64,000 nt of DNA from Alitta virens (lineage: Eukaryota; Annelida; Polychaeta; Phyllodocida; Nereididae): NCBI GenBank assembly GCA_932294295.1, contig OW028584.1:9618407-9682406 (forward strand). The letters are read 5' to 3'. The position numbers were made by a program, and so were the translations under genes. Below, piece after piece: positions 56,051-64,000 of this stretch. How positions within the stretch are numbered: the first letter of the stretch is position 1; every line of letters begins with the position of its first letter. The notes beneath the pieces were generated by a model. The model saw only the letters and a program-made list of their open reading frames with translations, made no database searches and had not been told where the DNA came from.

Positions 56051-57759
56051 GCTGGCTGTGGCTAGCTCTGGCTAGCTCTGGCTAGCTCTGGCTAGCTCTG
56101 GCTAGCTCTGGCTAGCTCTGGCTAAGTTTGGTAAGCTATGGTAAACTATGGCTGTGGCTGGCTGTGGCTGGCTGTGGCTGGCAGTGGCTGGCTGTGGCTG
56201 GCTGTGGCTGACTGTGGCTGGCGGTGGCTAGCTCTGGCTAGCTCTGGCTAGCTCTGGCTAGCTCTGGCTAAGTATGGCTAAGTATGGTAAGCTATGGTAA
56301 GCTATGGTAAGCTATGGTAAACAATGGAAAACTAAGGTAAACTGTAGCTGTGGCTGGCATCAGCTGGCTTCAGAGCTGGCTAATTTGCTTTGGCTGGCCA
56401 AGGCTAAGCATAGTAAGCTATGGTAAGCTATGGTAAGGTTTGGTTAACTATAGCAAACTATAGCTGTGGCTAGCTCTGGCTAGCTCTGGCTAAGTATGGT
56501 AAGCTATGGTAAGCTATGGTAAACTATGGTAAACTATAGCTGTGGCTTCAGCTGCAGCTGCCTTCTGCTGGCTTCAGAGCTGGCTAATTTGCTTTGGCTA
56601 GCTATAGCCAAGTATGGTAAACTAAGGTAAACTATAGCTAGCCATGGCTGTGGCTGGCTGTGGTTAGCTCTGGCTAGATCTGGCTAGCTCTGGCTAGCTC
56701 TGGCTAAGTATGGTAAGCTATGGTAAACTATGGTAAACTATTGCTGTGGCTGGCTTCAGCTGGCTTTAGCTGACCTCAGAGCTAGCATAATTGCTTTAGC
56801 TAGCTATGGCTAAGCATGGTAAGCTATGGTAAGCTATGGTAAACTACGTTAAAATATAGCTCTGGCTTCAGCTGCAGCTGGCTTCTGCTGGCTTCAGAGC
56901 TGGCTAATTTGGTTTGGCTAGCTATAGCCAAGTGTGGTAAAATAAGGTAAACTATAGCTAGCCATGGCTGTGGCTGGCTGTGGCTGGCTGTGGCTGGCTG
57001 TGGCTGGCTGTGGCTGGCTGTGGCTAGCTCTGGCTAGATCTGGCTAGCTCTGGCTAGCTCTGGCTAGCTCTGGCTAGCTCTGGCTAAGTATGGTAAGCTA
57101 TGGTAAGCTAAGGTAAACTATGGTAAACTATAGCTATGGCTGGCTTCAGCTGGCTTGAGAGCTGGCTAATTTGCTTTGGCTAGCTTTGGCTAAGTATGGT
57201 TAGCTATGGTAAGCTATGGTAAACTGTAGCTCTGGCTGGCTCAGGATGACTCTGGCTAATTCTAGCCACCTGGCTAGCCAGAACAGGCTGCAGCTGGGAT
57301 GACTGGCTGACTCTAGCCAACTCTGGCTAGACAGAGCAGGCTTCAGCTAGCTTTAGAGCTGGCTTCAGAGCCGGCTAATTTGCTTTGGCTTGCTATGGCT
57401 AAGTATGGTAAGCTATGGTAAGCTATGGTAAACTATTGCTGTGGCTTCAGCTGCAGCTGGCTTCTGCTGGCTTCAGAGCTGTGGCTGGCTTCAGCTGGCT
57501 TTAGCTGGCTTCAGAGCTAGCTAAATTGCTTTGGCTAGCTATGGCAAAGTATGGTAAGCTGTCGTAAGCTATGGTAAACTATACCTTTGGCTGGCTGTGG
57601 CTGGCTGTGGCTCGCTGTGACTGGCTATGGCTGTCTCTGGTTAGCTCTGGCTAAGTATGGTAAGCTATGGTAAACTATGGCTGTGGCTGGCTGTGGATGG
57701 CTGTGGCTAGCTCTGGATAGCTCTGGATAAGTATGTTAAGTTATGGTAAGCTATGGTAA

Positions 57760-57782
57760 GCTTTGGTAAGCTATGGTAAACT
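57760..57782 (+). other. 116-bp deletion junction (second of three)
   Basis: Same GCTTTGGTAAGCTATGG join as at 53600. The CTGTCGTAAG (57559) to GGTTTTAC (57851) distance is again 292 bp. Confidence 0.9.
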
Positions 57783-58346
57783 ATGGCTGTGGCTGGCTGT
57801 GGCTGGCTGTGGCTAGCTCTAGCTAGCTCTGGCTAGCTCTGGTAAACTATGGTTTTACTATGGTAAACTATGGTAAACTATGGTAAACTATTTTAAACTA
57901 TAGCTGTGGCTGGCTTCAGCTGGCTTCAGAGCGGGCTAATTTGCTTTGGCTAGCTATGGCTAAGTATGGTAAGCTATGGTAAGCTATGGTAAACTGTAGC
58001 TCTGGCTGGCTCGGGATGACTCTGGCTAATTCTAGCCACCTGGCTAGCCAGAACAGGCTGCAGCTGGGATGACTGGCTAACTCTAGCCAACTCTGGCTAG
58101 CCAGAGCAGGCTTCAGCTAGCTTTAGAGCTGGCTTCAGAGCTGGCTAATTTGCTTTGGCTTGCTATGGCCAAGTATGGTAAGCTATGGTAAGCTCTGGTA
58201 AACTATGGTAAACTATTGCTGTGGCTCGCTTCAGCTGGCTTTAGCTGGCTTCAGAGCTAGTTAAATTGCTTTGGCTAGCTATGGCTAAGTATGGTAAGCT
58301 ATGGTAAGCTATGGTAAGCTTTGGTAAACTATGGCAAACTATAGCT

Positions 58347-58416
58347 GTGTCTGGCTGTGTCTGGCTGTGTCTGGCTGTGTCTGGCTGTGTCTGGCTGTGT
58401 CTGGCTGTGTCTGGCT
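58347..58416 (+). repeat. TGTCTGGCTG tract, 7 units
   Basis: Seven units, against six at the homologous site near 54177. Confidence 0.94.
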
Positions 58417-59573
58417 GTGGCTGGCTGTGGCTGGCTGTGGCTAGCTCTGGCTAGCTCTGGCTAGCTCTGGCTAGCTCTGGCTAGCTCTGGCTAGCTCTGG
58501 CTAGCTCTGGCTAAGTTTGGTAAGCTATGGTAAACTATGGCTGTGGCTGGCTGTGGCTGGCTGTGGCTGGCAGTGGCTGGCTGTGGCTGGCTGTGGCTGA
58601 CTGTGGCTGGCGGTGGCTAGCTCTGGCTAGCTCTGGCTAGCTCTGGCTAGCTCTGGCTAGCTCTGGCTAAGTATGGCTAAGTATGGTAAGCTATGGTAAG
58701 CTATGGTAAGCTATGGTAAACAATGGAAAACTAAGGTAAACTGTAGCTGTGGCTGGCATCAGCTGGCTTCAGAGCTGGCTAATTTGCTTTGGCTGGCCAA
58801 GGCTAAGCATAGTAAGCTATGGTAAGCTATGGTAAGGTTTGGTTAACTATAGCAAACTATAGCTGTGGCTAGCTCTGGCTAGCTCTGGCTAAGTATGGTA
58901 AGTTATGGTAAGCTATGGTAAACTATGGTAAACTATAGCTGTGGCTTCAGCTGCAGCTGCCTTCTGCTGGCTTCAGAGCTGGCTAATTTGCTTTGGCTAG
59001 CTATAGCCAAGTATGGTAAACTAAGGTAAACTATAGCTAGCCATGGCTGTGGCTGGCTGTGGTTAGCTCTGGCTAGATCTGGCTAGCTCTGGCTAGCTCT
59101 GGCTAAGTATGGTAAGCTATGGTAAACTATGGTAAACTATTGCTGTGGCTGGCTTCAGCTGGCTTTAGCTGACCTCAGAGCTAGCATAATTGCTTTAGCT
59201 AGCTATGGCTAAGCATGGTAAGCTATGGTAAGCTATGGTAAACTACGTTAAAATATAGCTCTGGCTTCAGCTGCAGCTGGCTTCTGCTGGCTTCAGAGCT
59301 GGCTAATTTGGTTTGGCTAGCTATAGCCAAGTGTGGTAAAATAAGGTAAACTATAGCTAGCCATGGCTGTGGCTGGCTGTGGCTGGCTGTGGCTGGCTGT
59401 GGCTGGCTGTGGCTGGCTGTGGCTGGCTGTGGCTAGCTCTGGCTAGATCTGGCTAGCTCTGGCTAGCTCTGGCTAGCTCTGGCTAAGTATGGTAAGCTAT
59501 GGTAAGCTAAGGTAAACTATGGTAAACTATAGCTATGGCTGGCTTCAGCTGGCTTGAGAGCTGGCTAATTTGC

Positions 59574-59598
59574 TTTGGCTAGCTCTGGCTAAGTATGG
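59574..59598 (+). other. ~650-bp deletion junction (second of two)
   Basis: Identical in sequence to the junction near 55410. The anchor distance 58012 to 59834 is 1822 bp, the same as 53841 to 55663. Confidence 0.9.
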
Positions 59599-60170
59599 TA
59601 AGCTATGGTAAACTATGGCTGTGGCTGGCTGTGGCTAGCTCTAGCTAGCTCTGGCTAGCTCTGGTAAACTATGGTTTTACTATGGTAAACTATGGTAAAC
59701 TATGGTAAACTATTTTAAACTATAGCTGTGGCTGGCTTCAGCTGGCTTCAGAGCGGGCTAATTTGCTTTGGCTAGCTATGGCTAAGTATGGTAAGCTATG
59801 GTAAGCTATGGTAAACTGTAGCTCTGGCTGGCTCGGGATGACTCTGGCTAATTCTAGCCACCTGGCTAGCCAGAACAGGCTGCAGCTGGGATGACTGGCT
59901 AACTCTAGCCAACTCTGGCTAGCCAGAGCAGGCTTCAGCTAGCTTTAGAGCTGGCTTCAGAGCTGGCTAATTTGCTTTGGCTTGCTATGGCCAAGTATGG
60001 TAAGCTATGGTAAGCTCTGGTAAACTATGGTAAACTATTGCTGTGGCTCGCTTCAGCTGGCTTTAGCTGGCTTCAGAGCTAGTTAAATTGCTTTGGCTAG
60101 CTATGGCTAAGTATGGTAAGCTATGGTAAGCTATGGTAAGCTTTGGTAAACTATGGCAAACTATAGCTGT

Positions 60171-60230
60171 GTCTGGCTGTGTCTGGCTGTGTCTGGCTGT
60201 GTCTGGCTGTGTCTGGCTGTGTCTGGCTGT
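60171..60230 (+). repeat. TGTCTGGCTG tract, 6 units
   Basis: Six perfect units in the short half of dimer copy 2. Confidence 0.94.
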
Positions 60231-61452
60231 GGCTGGCTGTGGCTAGCTCTGGCTAGCTCTGGCTAGCTCTGGCTAGCTCTGGCTAGCTCTGGCTAGCTCT
60301 GGCTAGCTCTGGCTAAGTTTGGTAAGCTATGGTAAACTATGGCTGTGGCTGGCTGTGGCTGGCTGTGGCTGGCTGTGGCTGGCAGTGGCTGGCTGTGGCT
60401 GGCTGTGGCTGACTGTGGCTGGCGGTGGCTAGCTCTGGCTAGCTCTGGCTAGCTCTGGCTAGCTCTGGCTAAGTATGGCTAAGTATGGTAAGCTATGGTA
60501 AGCTATGGTAAGCTATGGTAAACAATGGAAAACTAAGGTAAACTGTAGCTGTGGCTGGCATCAGCTGGCTTCAGAGCTGGCTAATTTGCTTTGGCTGGCC
60601 AAGGCTAAGCATAGTAAGCTATGGTAAGCTATGGTAAGGTTTGGTTAACTATAGCAAACTATAGCTGTGGCTAGCTCTGGCTAGCTCTGGCTAAGTATGG
60701 TAAGCTATGGTAAGCTATGGTAAACTATGGTAAACTATAGCTGTGGCTTCAGCTGCAGCTGCCTTCTGCTGGCTTCAGAGCTGGCTAATTTGCTTTGGCT
60801 AGCTATAGCCAAGTATGGTAAACTAAGGTAAACTATAGCTAGCCATGGCTGTGGCTGGCTGTGGTTAGCTCTGGCTAGATCTGGCTAGCTCTGGCTAGCT
60901 CTGGCTAAGTATGGTAAGCTATGGTAAACTATGGTAAACTATTGCTGTGGCTGGCTTCAGCTGGCTTTAGCTGACCTCAGAGCTAGCATAATTGCTTTAG
61001 CTAGCTATGGCTAAGCATGGTAAGCTATGGTAAGCTATGGTAAACTACGTTAAAATATAGCTCTGGCTTCAGCTGCAGCTGGCTTCTGCTGGCTTCAGAG
61101 CTGGCTAATTTGGTTTGGCTAGCTATAGCCAAGTGTGGTAAAATAAGGTAAACTATAGCTAGCCATGGCTGTGGCTGGCTGTGGCTGGCTGTGGCTGGCT
61201 GTGGCTGGCTGTGGCTGGCTGTGGCTGGCTGTGGCTAGCTCTGGCTAGATCTGGCTAGCTCTGGCTAGCTCTGGCTAGCTCTGGCTAGCTCTGGCTAAGT
61301 ATGGTAAGCTATGGTAAGCTAAGGTAAACTATGGTAAACTATAGCTATGGCTGGCTTCAGCTGGCTTGAGAGCTGGCTAATTTGCTTTGGCTAGCTTTGG
61401 CTAAGTATGGTTAGCTATGGTAAGCTATGGTAAACTGTAGCTCTGGCTGGCT

Positions 61453-63851
61453 CAGGATGACTCTGGCTAATTCTAGCCACCTGGCTAGCCAGAACAGGCT
61501 GCAGCTGGGATGACTGGCTGACTCTAGCCAACTCTGGCTAGACAGAGCAGGCTTCAGCTAGCTTTAGAGCTGGCTTCAGAGCCGGCTAATTTGCTTTGGC
61601 TTGCTATGGCTAAGTATGGTAAGCTATGGTAAGCTATGGTAAACTATTGCTGTGGCTTCAGCTGCAGCTGGCTTCTGCTGGCTTCAGAGCTGTGGCTGGC
61701 TTCAGCTGGCTTTAGCTGGCTTCAGAGCTAGCTAAATTGCTTTGGCTAGCTATGGCAAAGTATGGTAAGCTGTCGTAAGCTATGGTAAACTATACCTTTG
61801 GCTGGCTGTGGCTGGCTGTGGCTCGCTGTGACTGGCTATGGCTGTCTCTGGTTAGCTCTGGCTAAGTATGGTAAGCTATGGTAAACTATGGCTGTGGCTG
61901 GCTGTGGATGGCTGTGGCTAGCTCTGGATAGCTCTGGATAAGTATGTTAAGTTATGGTAAGCTATGGTAAGCTTTGGTAAGCTATGGTAAACTATGGCTG
62001 TGGCTGGCTGTGGCTGGCTGTGGCTAGCTCTAGCTAGCTCTGGCTAGCTCTGGTAAACTATGGTTTTACTATGGTAAACTATGGTAAACTATGGTAAACT
62101 ATTTTAAACTATAGCTGTGGCTGGCTTCAGCTGGCTTCAGAGCGGGCTAATTTGCTTTGGCTAGCTATGGCTAAGTATGGTAAGCTATGGTAAGCTATGG
62201 TAAACTGTAGCTCTGGCTGGCTCGGGATGACTCTGGCTAATTCTAGCCACCTGGCTAGCCAGAACAGGCTGCAGCTGGGATGACTGGCTAACTCTAGCCA
62301 ACTCTGGCTAGCCAGAGCAGGCTTCAGCTAGCTTTAGAGCTGGCTTCAGAGCTGGCTAATTTGCTTTGGCTTGCTATGGCCAAGTATGGTAAGCTATGGT
62401 AAGCTCTGGTAAACTATGGTAAACTATTGCTGTGGCTCGCTTCAGCTGGCTTTAGCTGGCTTCAGAGCTAGTTAAATTGCTTTGGCTAGCTATGGCTAAG
62501 TATGGTAAGCTATGGTAAGCTATGGTAAGCTTTGGTAAACTATGGCAAACTATAGCTGTGTCTGGCTGTGTCTGGCTGTGTCTGGCTGTGTCTGGCTGTG
62601 TCTGGCTGTGTCTGGCTGTGTCTGGCTGTGGCTGGCTGTGGCTGGCTGTGGCTAGCTCTGGCTAGCTCTGGCTAGCTCTGGCTAGCTCTGGCTAGCTCTG
62701 GCTAGCTCTGGCTAGCTCTGGCTAGCTCTGGCTAAGTTTGGTAAGCTATGGTAAACTATGGCTGTGGCTGGCTGTGGCTGGCTGTGGCTGGCAGTGGCTG
62801 GCTGTGGCTGGCTGTGGCTGACTGTGGCTGGCGGTGGCTAGCTCTGGCTAGCTCTGGCTAGCTCTGGCTAGCTCTGGCTAGCTCTGGCTAAGTATGGCTA
62901 AGTATGGTAAGCTATGGTAAGCTATGGTAAGCTATGGTAAACAATGGAAAACTAAGGTAAACTGTAGCTGTGGCTGGCATCAGCTGGCTTCAGAGCTGGC
63001 TAATTTGCTTTGGCTGGCCAAGGCTAAGCATAGTAAGCTATGGTAAGCTATGGTAAGGTTTGGTTAACTATAGCAAACTATAGCTGTGGCTAGCTCTGGC
63101 TAGCTCTGGCTAAGTATGGTAAGCTATGGTAAGCTATGGTAAACTATGGTAAACTATAGCTGTGGCTTCAGCTGCAGCTGCCTTCTGCTGGCTTCAGAGC
63201 TGGCTAATTTGCTTTGGCTAGCTATAGCCAAGTATGGTAAACTAAGGTAAACTATAGCTAGCCATGGCTGTGGCTGGCTGTGGTTAGCTCTGGCTAGATC
63301 TGGCTAGCTCTGGCTAGCTCTGGCTAAGTATGGTAAGCTATGGTAAACTATGGTAAACTATTGCTGTGGCTGGCTTCAGCTGGCTTTAGCTGACCTCAGA
63401 GCTAGCATAATTGCTTTAGCTAGCTATGGCTAAGCATGGTAAGCTATGGTAAGCTATGGTAAACTACGTTAAAATATAGCTCTGGCTTCAGCTGCAGCTG
63501 GCTTCTGCTGGCTTCAGAGCTGGCTAATTTGGTTTGGCTAGCTATAGCCAAGTGTGGTAAAATAAGGTAAACTATAGCTAGCCATGGCTGTGGCTGGCTG
63601 TGGCTGGCTGTGGCTGGCTGTGGCTGGCTGTGGCTGGCTGTGGCTAGCTCTGGCTAGATCTGGCTAGCTCTGGCTAGCTCTGGCTAGCTCTGGCTAAGTA
63701 TGGTAAGCTATGGTAAGCTAAGGTAAACTATGGTAAACTATAGCTATGGCTGGCTTCAGCTGGCTTGAGAGCTGGCTAATTTGCTTTGGCTAGCTTTGGC
63801 TAAGTATGGTTAGCTATGGTAAGCTATGGTAAACTGTAGCTCTGGCTGGCT
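61453..63851 (+). repeat. 4.2-kb dimeric HOR, copy 3: long half only visible (2399 bp)
   Basis: Has the 116-bp deletion (CTGTCGTAAG 61770 to GGTTTTAC 62062, 292 bp). At its end it goes to the full hairpin B (63852) rather than through the 650-bp deletion join, so the strict alternation stops here. Confidence 0.9.
62571..62630 (+). repeat. TGTCTGGCTG tract, ~7 units
   Basis: About seven perfect units after GGCAAACTATAGCTGTG, followed by an expanded TGGCTAGCTC tract of about eight units. Confidence 0.93.
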
Positions 63852-64000
63852 CAGGATGACTCTGGCTAATTCTAGCCACCTGGCTAGCCAGAACAGGCTG
63901 CAGCTGGGATGACTGGCTGACTCTAGCCAACTCTGGCTAGACAGAGCAGGCTTCAGCTAGATTTAGAGCTGGCTTCAGAGCCGGCTAATTTGCTTTGGCT
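63852..64000 (+). repeat. Start of next HOR, cut by window end
   Basis: Hairpin B with GGCTAGACAGAGC, then GCTAGATTTAGAGC, a private change shared with the copy at 50612 (near 50720). The array evidently continues beyond the window. Confidence 0.9.

Larger units (their letters stand above)
53077..57241 (+). repeat. 4.2-kb dimeric HOR, copy 1 (4165 bp)
   Basis: Made of a long half lacking 116 bp near 53600 and a short half lacking ~650 bp near 55410, both relative to the 2.47-kb unit. Landmarks repeat at 4165-4171 bp: hairpin B 53077 to 57242, CTGTCGTAAG 53394 to 57559, hairpin A 53841 to 58012 and 55663 to 59834. The 6-bp shortfall is a private deletion near 53736. Confidence 0.92.
57242..61452 (+). 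repeat. 4.2-kb dimeric HOR, copy 2 (4211 bp)
   Basis: Same long-plus-short structure as copy 1. Hairpin A 58012 to 62223 is 4211 bp, four decamers more than the 4171 bp of the preceding repeat. The deletion junctions near 57770 and 59580 are identical to those of copy 1. Confidence 0.92.
2417..63950 (+). repeat. Dispersed 99-bp hairpin module, types A and B (50 copies)
   Basis: Each module is two half-units starting GGGATGACT and 53 bp apart. The first half has CTAGCCA-CC-TGGCTAG; the second has TGGCTA-ACTC-TAGCCA and the 16-bp palindrome CTCTGGCTAGCCAGAG. Type A starts CGGGATGAC: 2417, 3786, 5960, 7248, 8508, 10662, 12826, 15010, 16413, 18282, 19720, 23908, 25660, 26189, 27338, 28169, 30415, 31216, 34205, 35510, 37056, 40914, 42295, 43545, 44160, 49013, 51488, 53841, 55663, 58012, 59834, 62223. 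Type B starts CAGGATGAC: 4650, 9382, 11536, 13700, 15894, 19201, 23379, 29048, 33329, 37691, 40028, 45064, 48127, 50612, 53077, 57242, 61453, 63852. It is the most reliable landmark for phasing the array. Confidence 0.92.
1..64000 (+). repeat. Continuous decamer-based satellite array filling the window
   Basis: Every stretch inspected is built from 10-bp words sharing the pattern TGG-Y-W/G-R-R/G-C-T-N, chiefly TGGTAAACTA, TGGTAAGCTA, TGGCTAAGTA, TGGCTAGCTC, TGGCTGGCTG, TGGCTGGCTC, TGTCTGGCTG and CTTCAGCTGG. The orientation is the same throughout; the reverse-complement word TAGCCA appears on this strand mainly inside short hairpin modules and the TAGCTATAGCCA motif. There is no unique spacer, mobile element or poly-A tail. 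No open frame has coding character. CpG is rare. The length, multi-level higher-order structure and absence of genes indicate eukaryotic satellite heterochromatin. The species and chromosomal location cannot be read from the sequence. The array continues past both window ends. Confidence 0.95.

Noticed and set aside
2417..63950. CENP-B box in the CGGGATGAC hairpin module
   Set aside because: The core TTCG....A..CGGG arrangement is absent on both strands; CGGGA is preceded by GGCTGGCT with no TTCG at the required distance.
1..64000. CRISPR array
   Set aside because: Repeats are direct and short, but there are no unique spacers of constant length, no leader and no cas genes; all intervals are themselves repeats.
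1..64000. Immunoglobulin switch region
   Set aside because: AGCT density and G skew are suggestive. However, typical GAGCT/GGGGT pentamers are lacking, the array exceeds usual switch lengths, it has several-level HORs, and no immunoglobulin exon is present in the window.
1..64000. Telomeric or subtelomeric TTAGGG-type repeats
   Set aside because: No TTAGGG/CCCTAA runs were seen on either strand.
1..64000. tRNA, 5S or other rRNA genes hidden in the HORs
   Set aside because: No tRNA A/B box pair with cloverleaf, no 5S internal control region and no conserved rRNA stretch was recognised; the modules consist of the decamer vocabulary.
1..64000. Transposable element insertion or target-site duplications
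   Set aside because: No terminal repeats, poly-A tails, reverse transcriptase or transposase frames, or non-satellite islands were found. The odd junctions are explained by joins between existing decamer words.

Overview
The window is one unbroken block of satellite DNA, 64 kb long and edge to edge. I find no credible protein gene, RNA gene, transposon, CRISPR array or unique-sequence island. Nearly every base belongs to a small vocabulary of ~10-bp words in one orientation: TGGTAAACTA and TGGTAAGCTA (AT-rich), and TGGCTAGCTC, TGGCTGGCTG, TGGCTGGCTC, TGTCTGGCTG and CTTCAGCTGG (GC-rich). Arrays of this length and layered order are typical of eukaryotic heterochromatin (centromeric, pericentromeric, subtelomeric or sex-chromosome satellite). 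CpG is very scarce, which fits a CpG-methylating genome, but I cannot name the species and do not recognise a published satellite.

There are at least four levels of order. (1) Decamers, about one DNA helical turn long, run in tracts. (2) Conserved single-copy modules separate the tracts. The most distinctive is a ~99-bp hairpin-rich module, itself a dimer of ~52-bp half-units; 58 copies were located. A second is a short phase-breaking cassette around TGGCTAATTTGCTTTGG. (3) Higher-order repeats (HORs) of ~0.8, 1.26, 1.54, 2.16, 2.28, 2.4, 4.2 and 7.4 kb. (4) Whole blocks of HORs recur, for example with anchors at 33329, 40028 and 48127, and the first few kb recur ~31.4-31.8 kb further on.

Layout: 1-2416 is a leading mixed block similar to 31.4-34.2 kb. 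2417-16090 contains the 2.16-kb HOR array with two 1.26-1.29-kb short units. 16.1-33.3 kb is the most heterogeneous part, with 4.18, 2.28 and 0.8-kb repeats plus a variant hairpin module next to GATATAT. 33329-48126 holds two large composite blocks of 6.7 and 8.1 kb with the same module order. 48127-64000 is the most homogeneous and probably youngest part: 2.47-kb units first, then a 4.17-4.21-kb dimer built from two different deletion derivatives of that unit.

The most notable regularity is that copies of a given HOR usually differ in length by exact multiples of 10 bp (for example 2154, 2164, 2174, 2184; 864, 874, 884; 4171, 4211). Copies therefore gain and lose whole decamers and keep helical phase. 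Open frames occur in several tracts but are a by-product of a 10-bp unit without stops, not genes. All alignments were made by eye from landmark motifs; no dot plot or database search was run.
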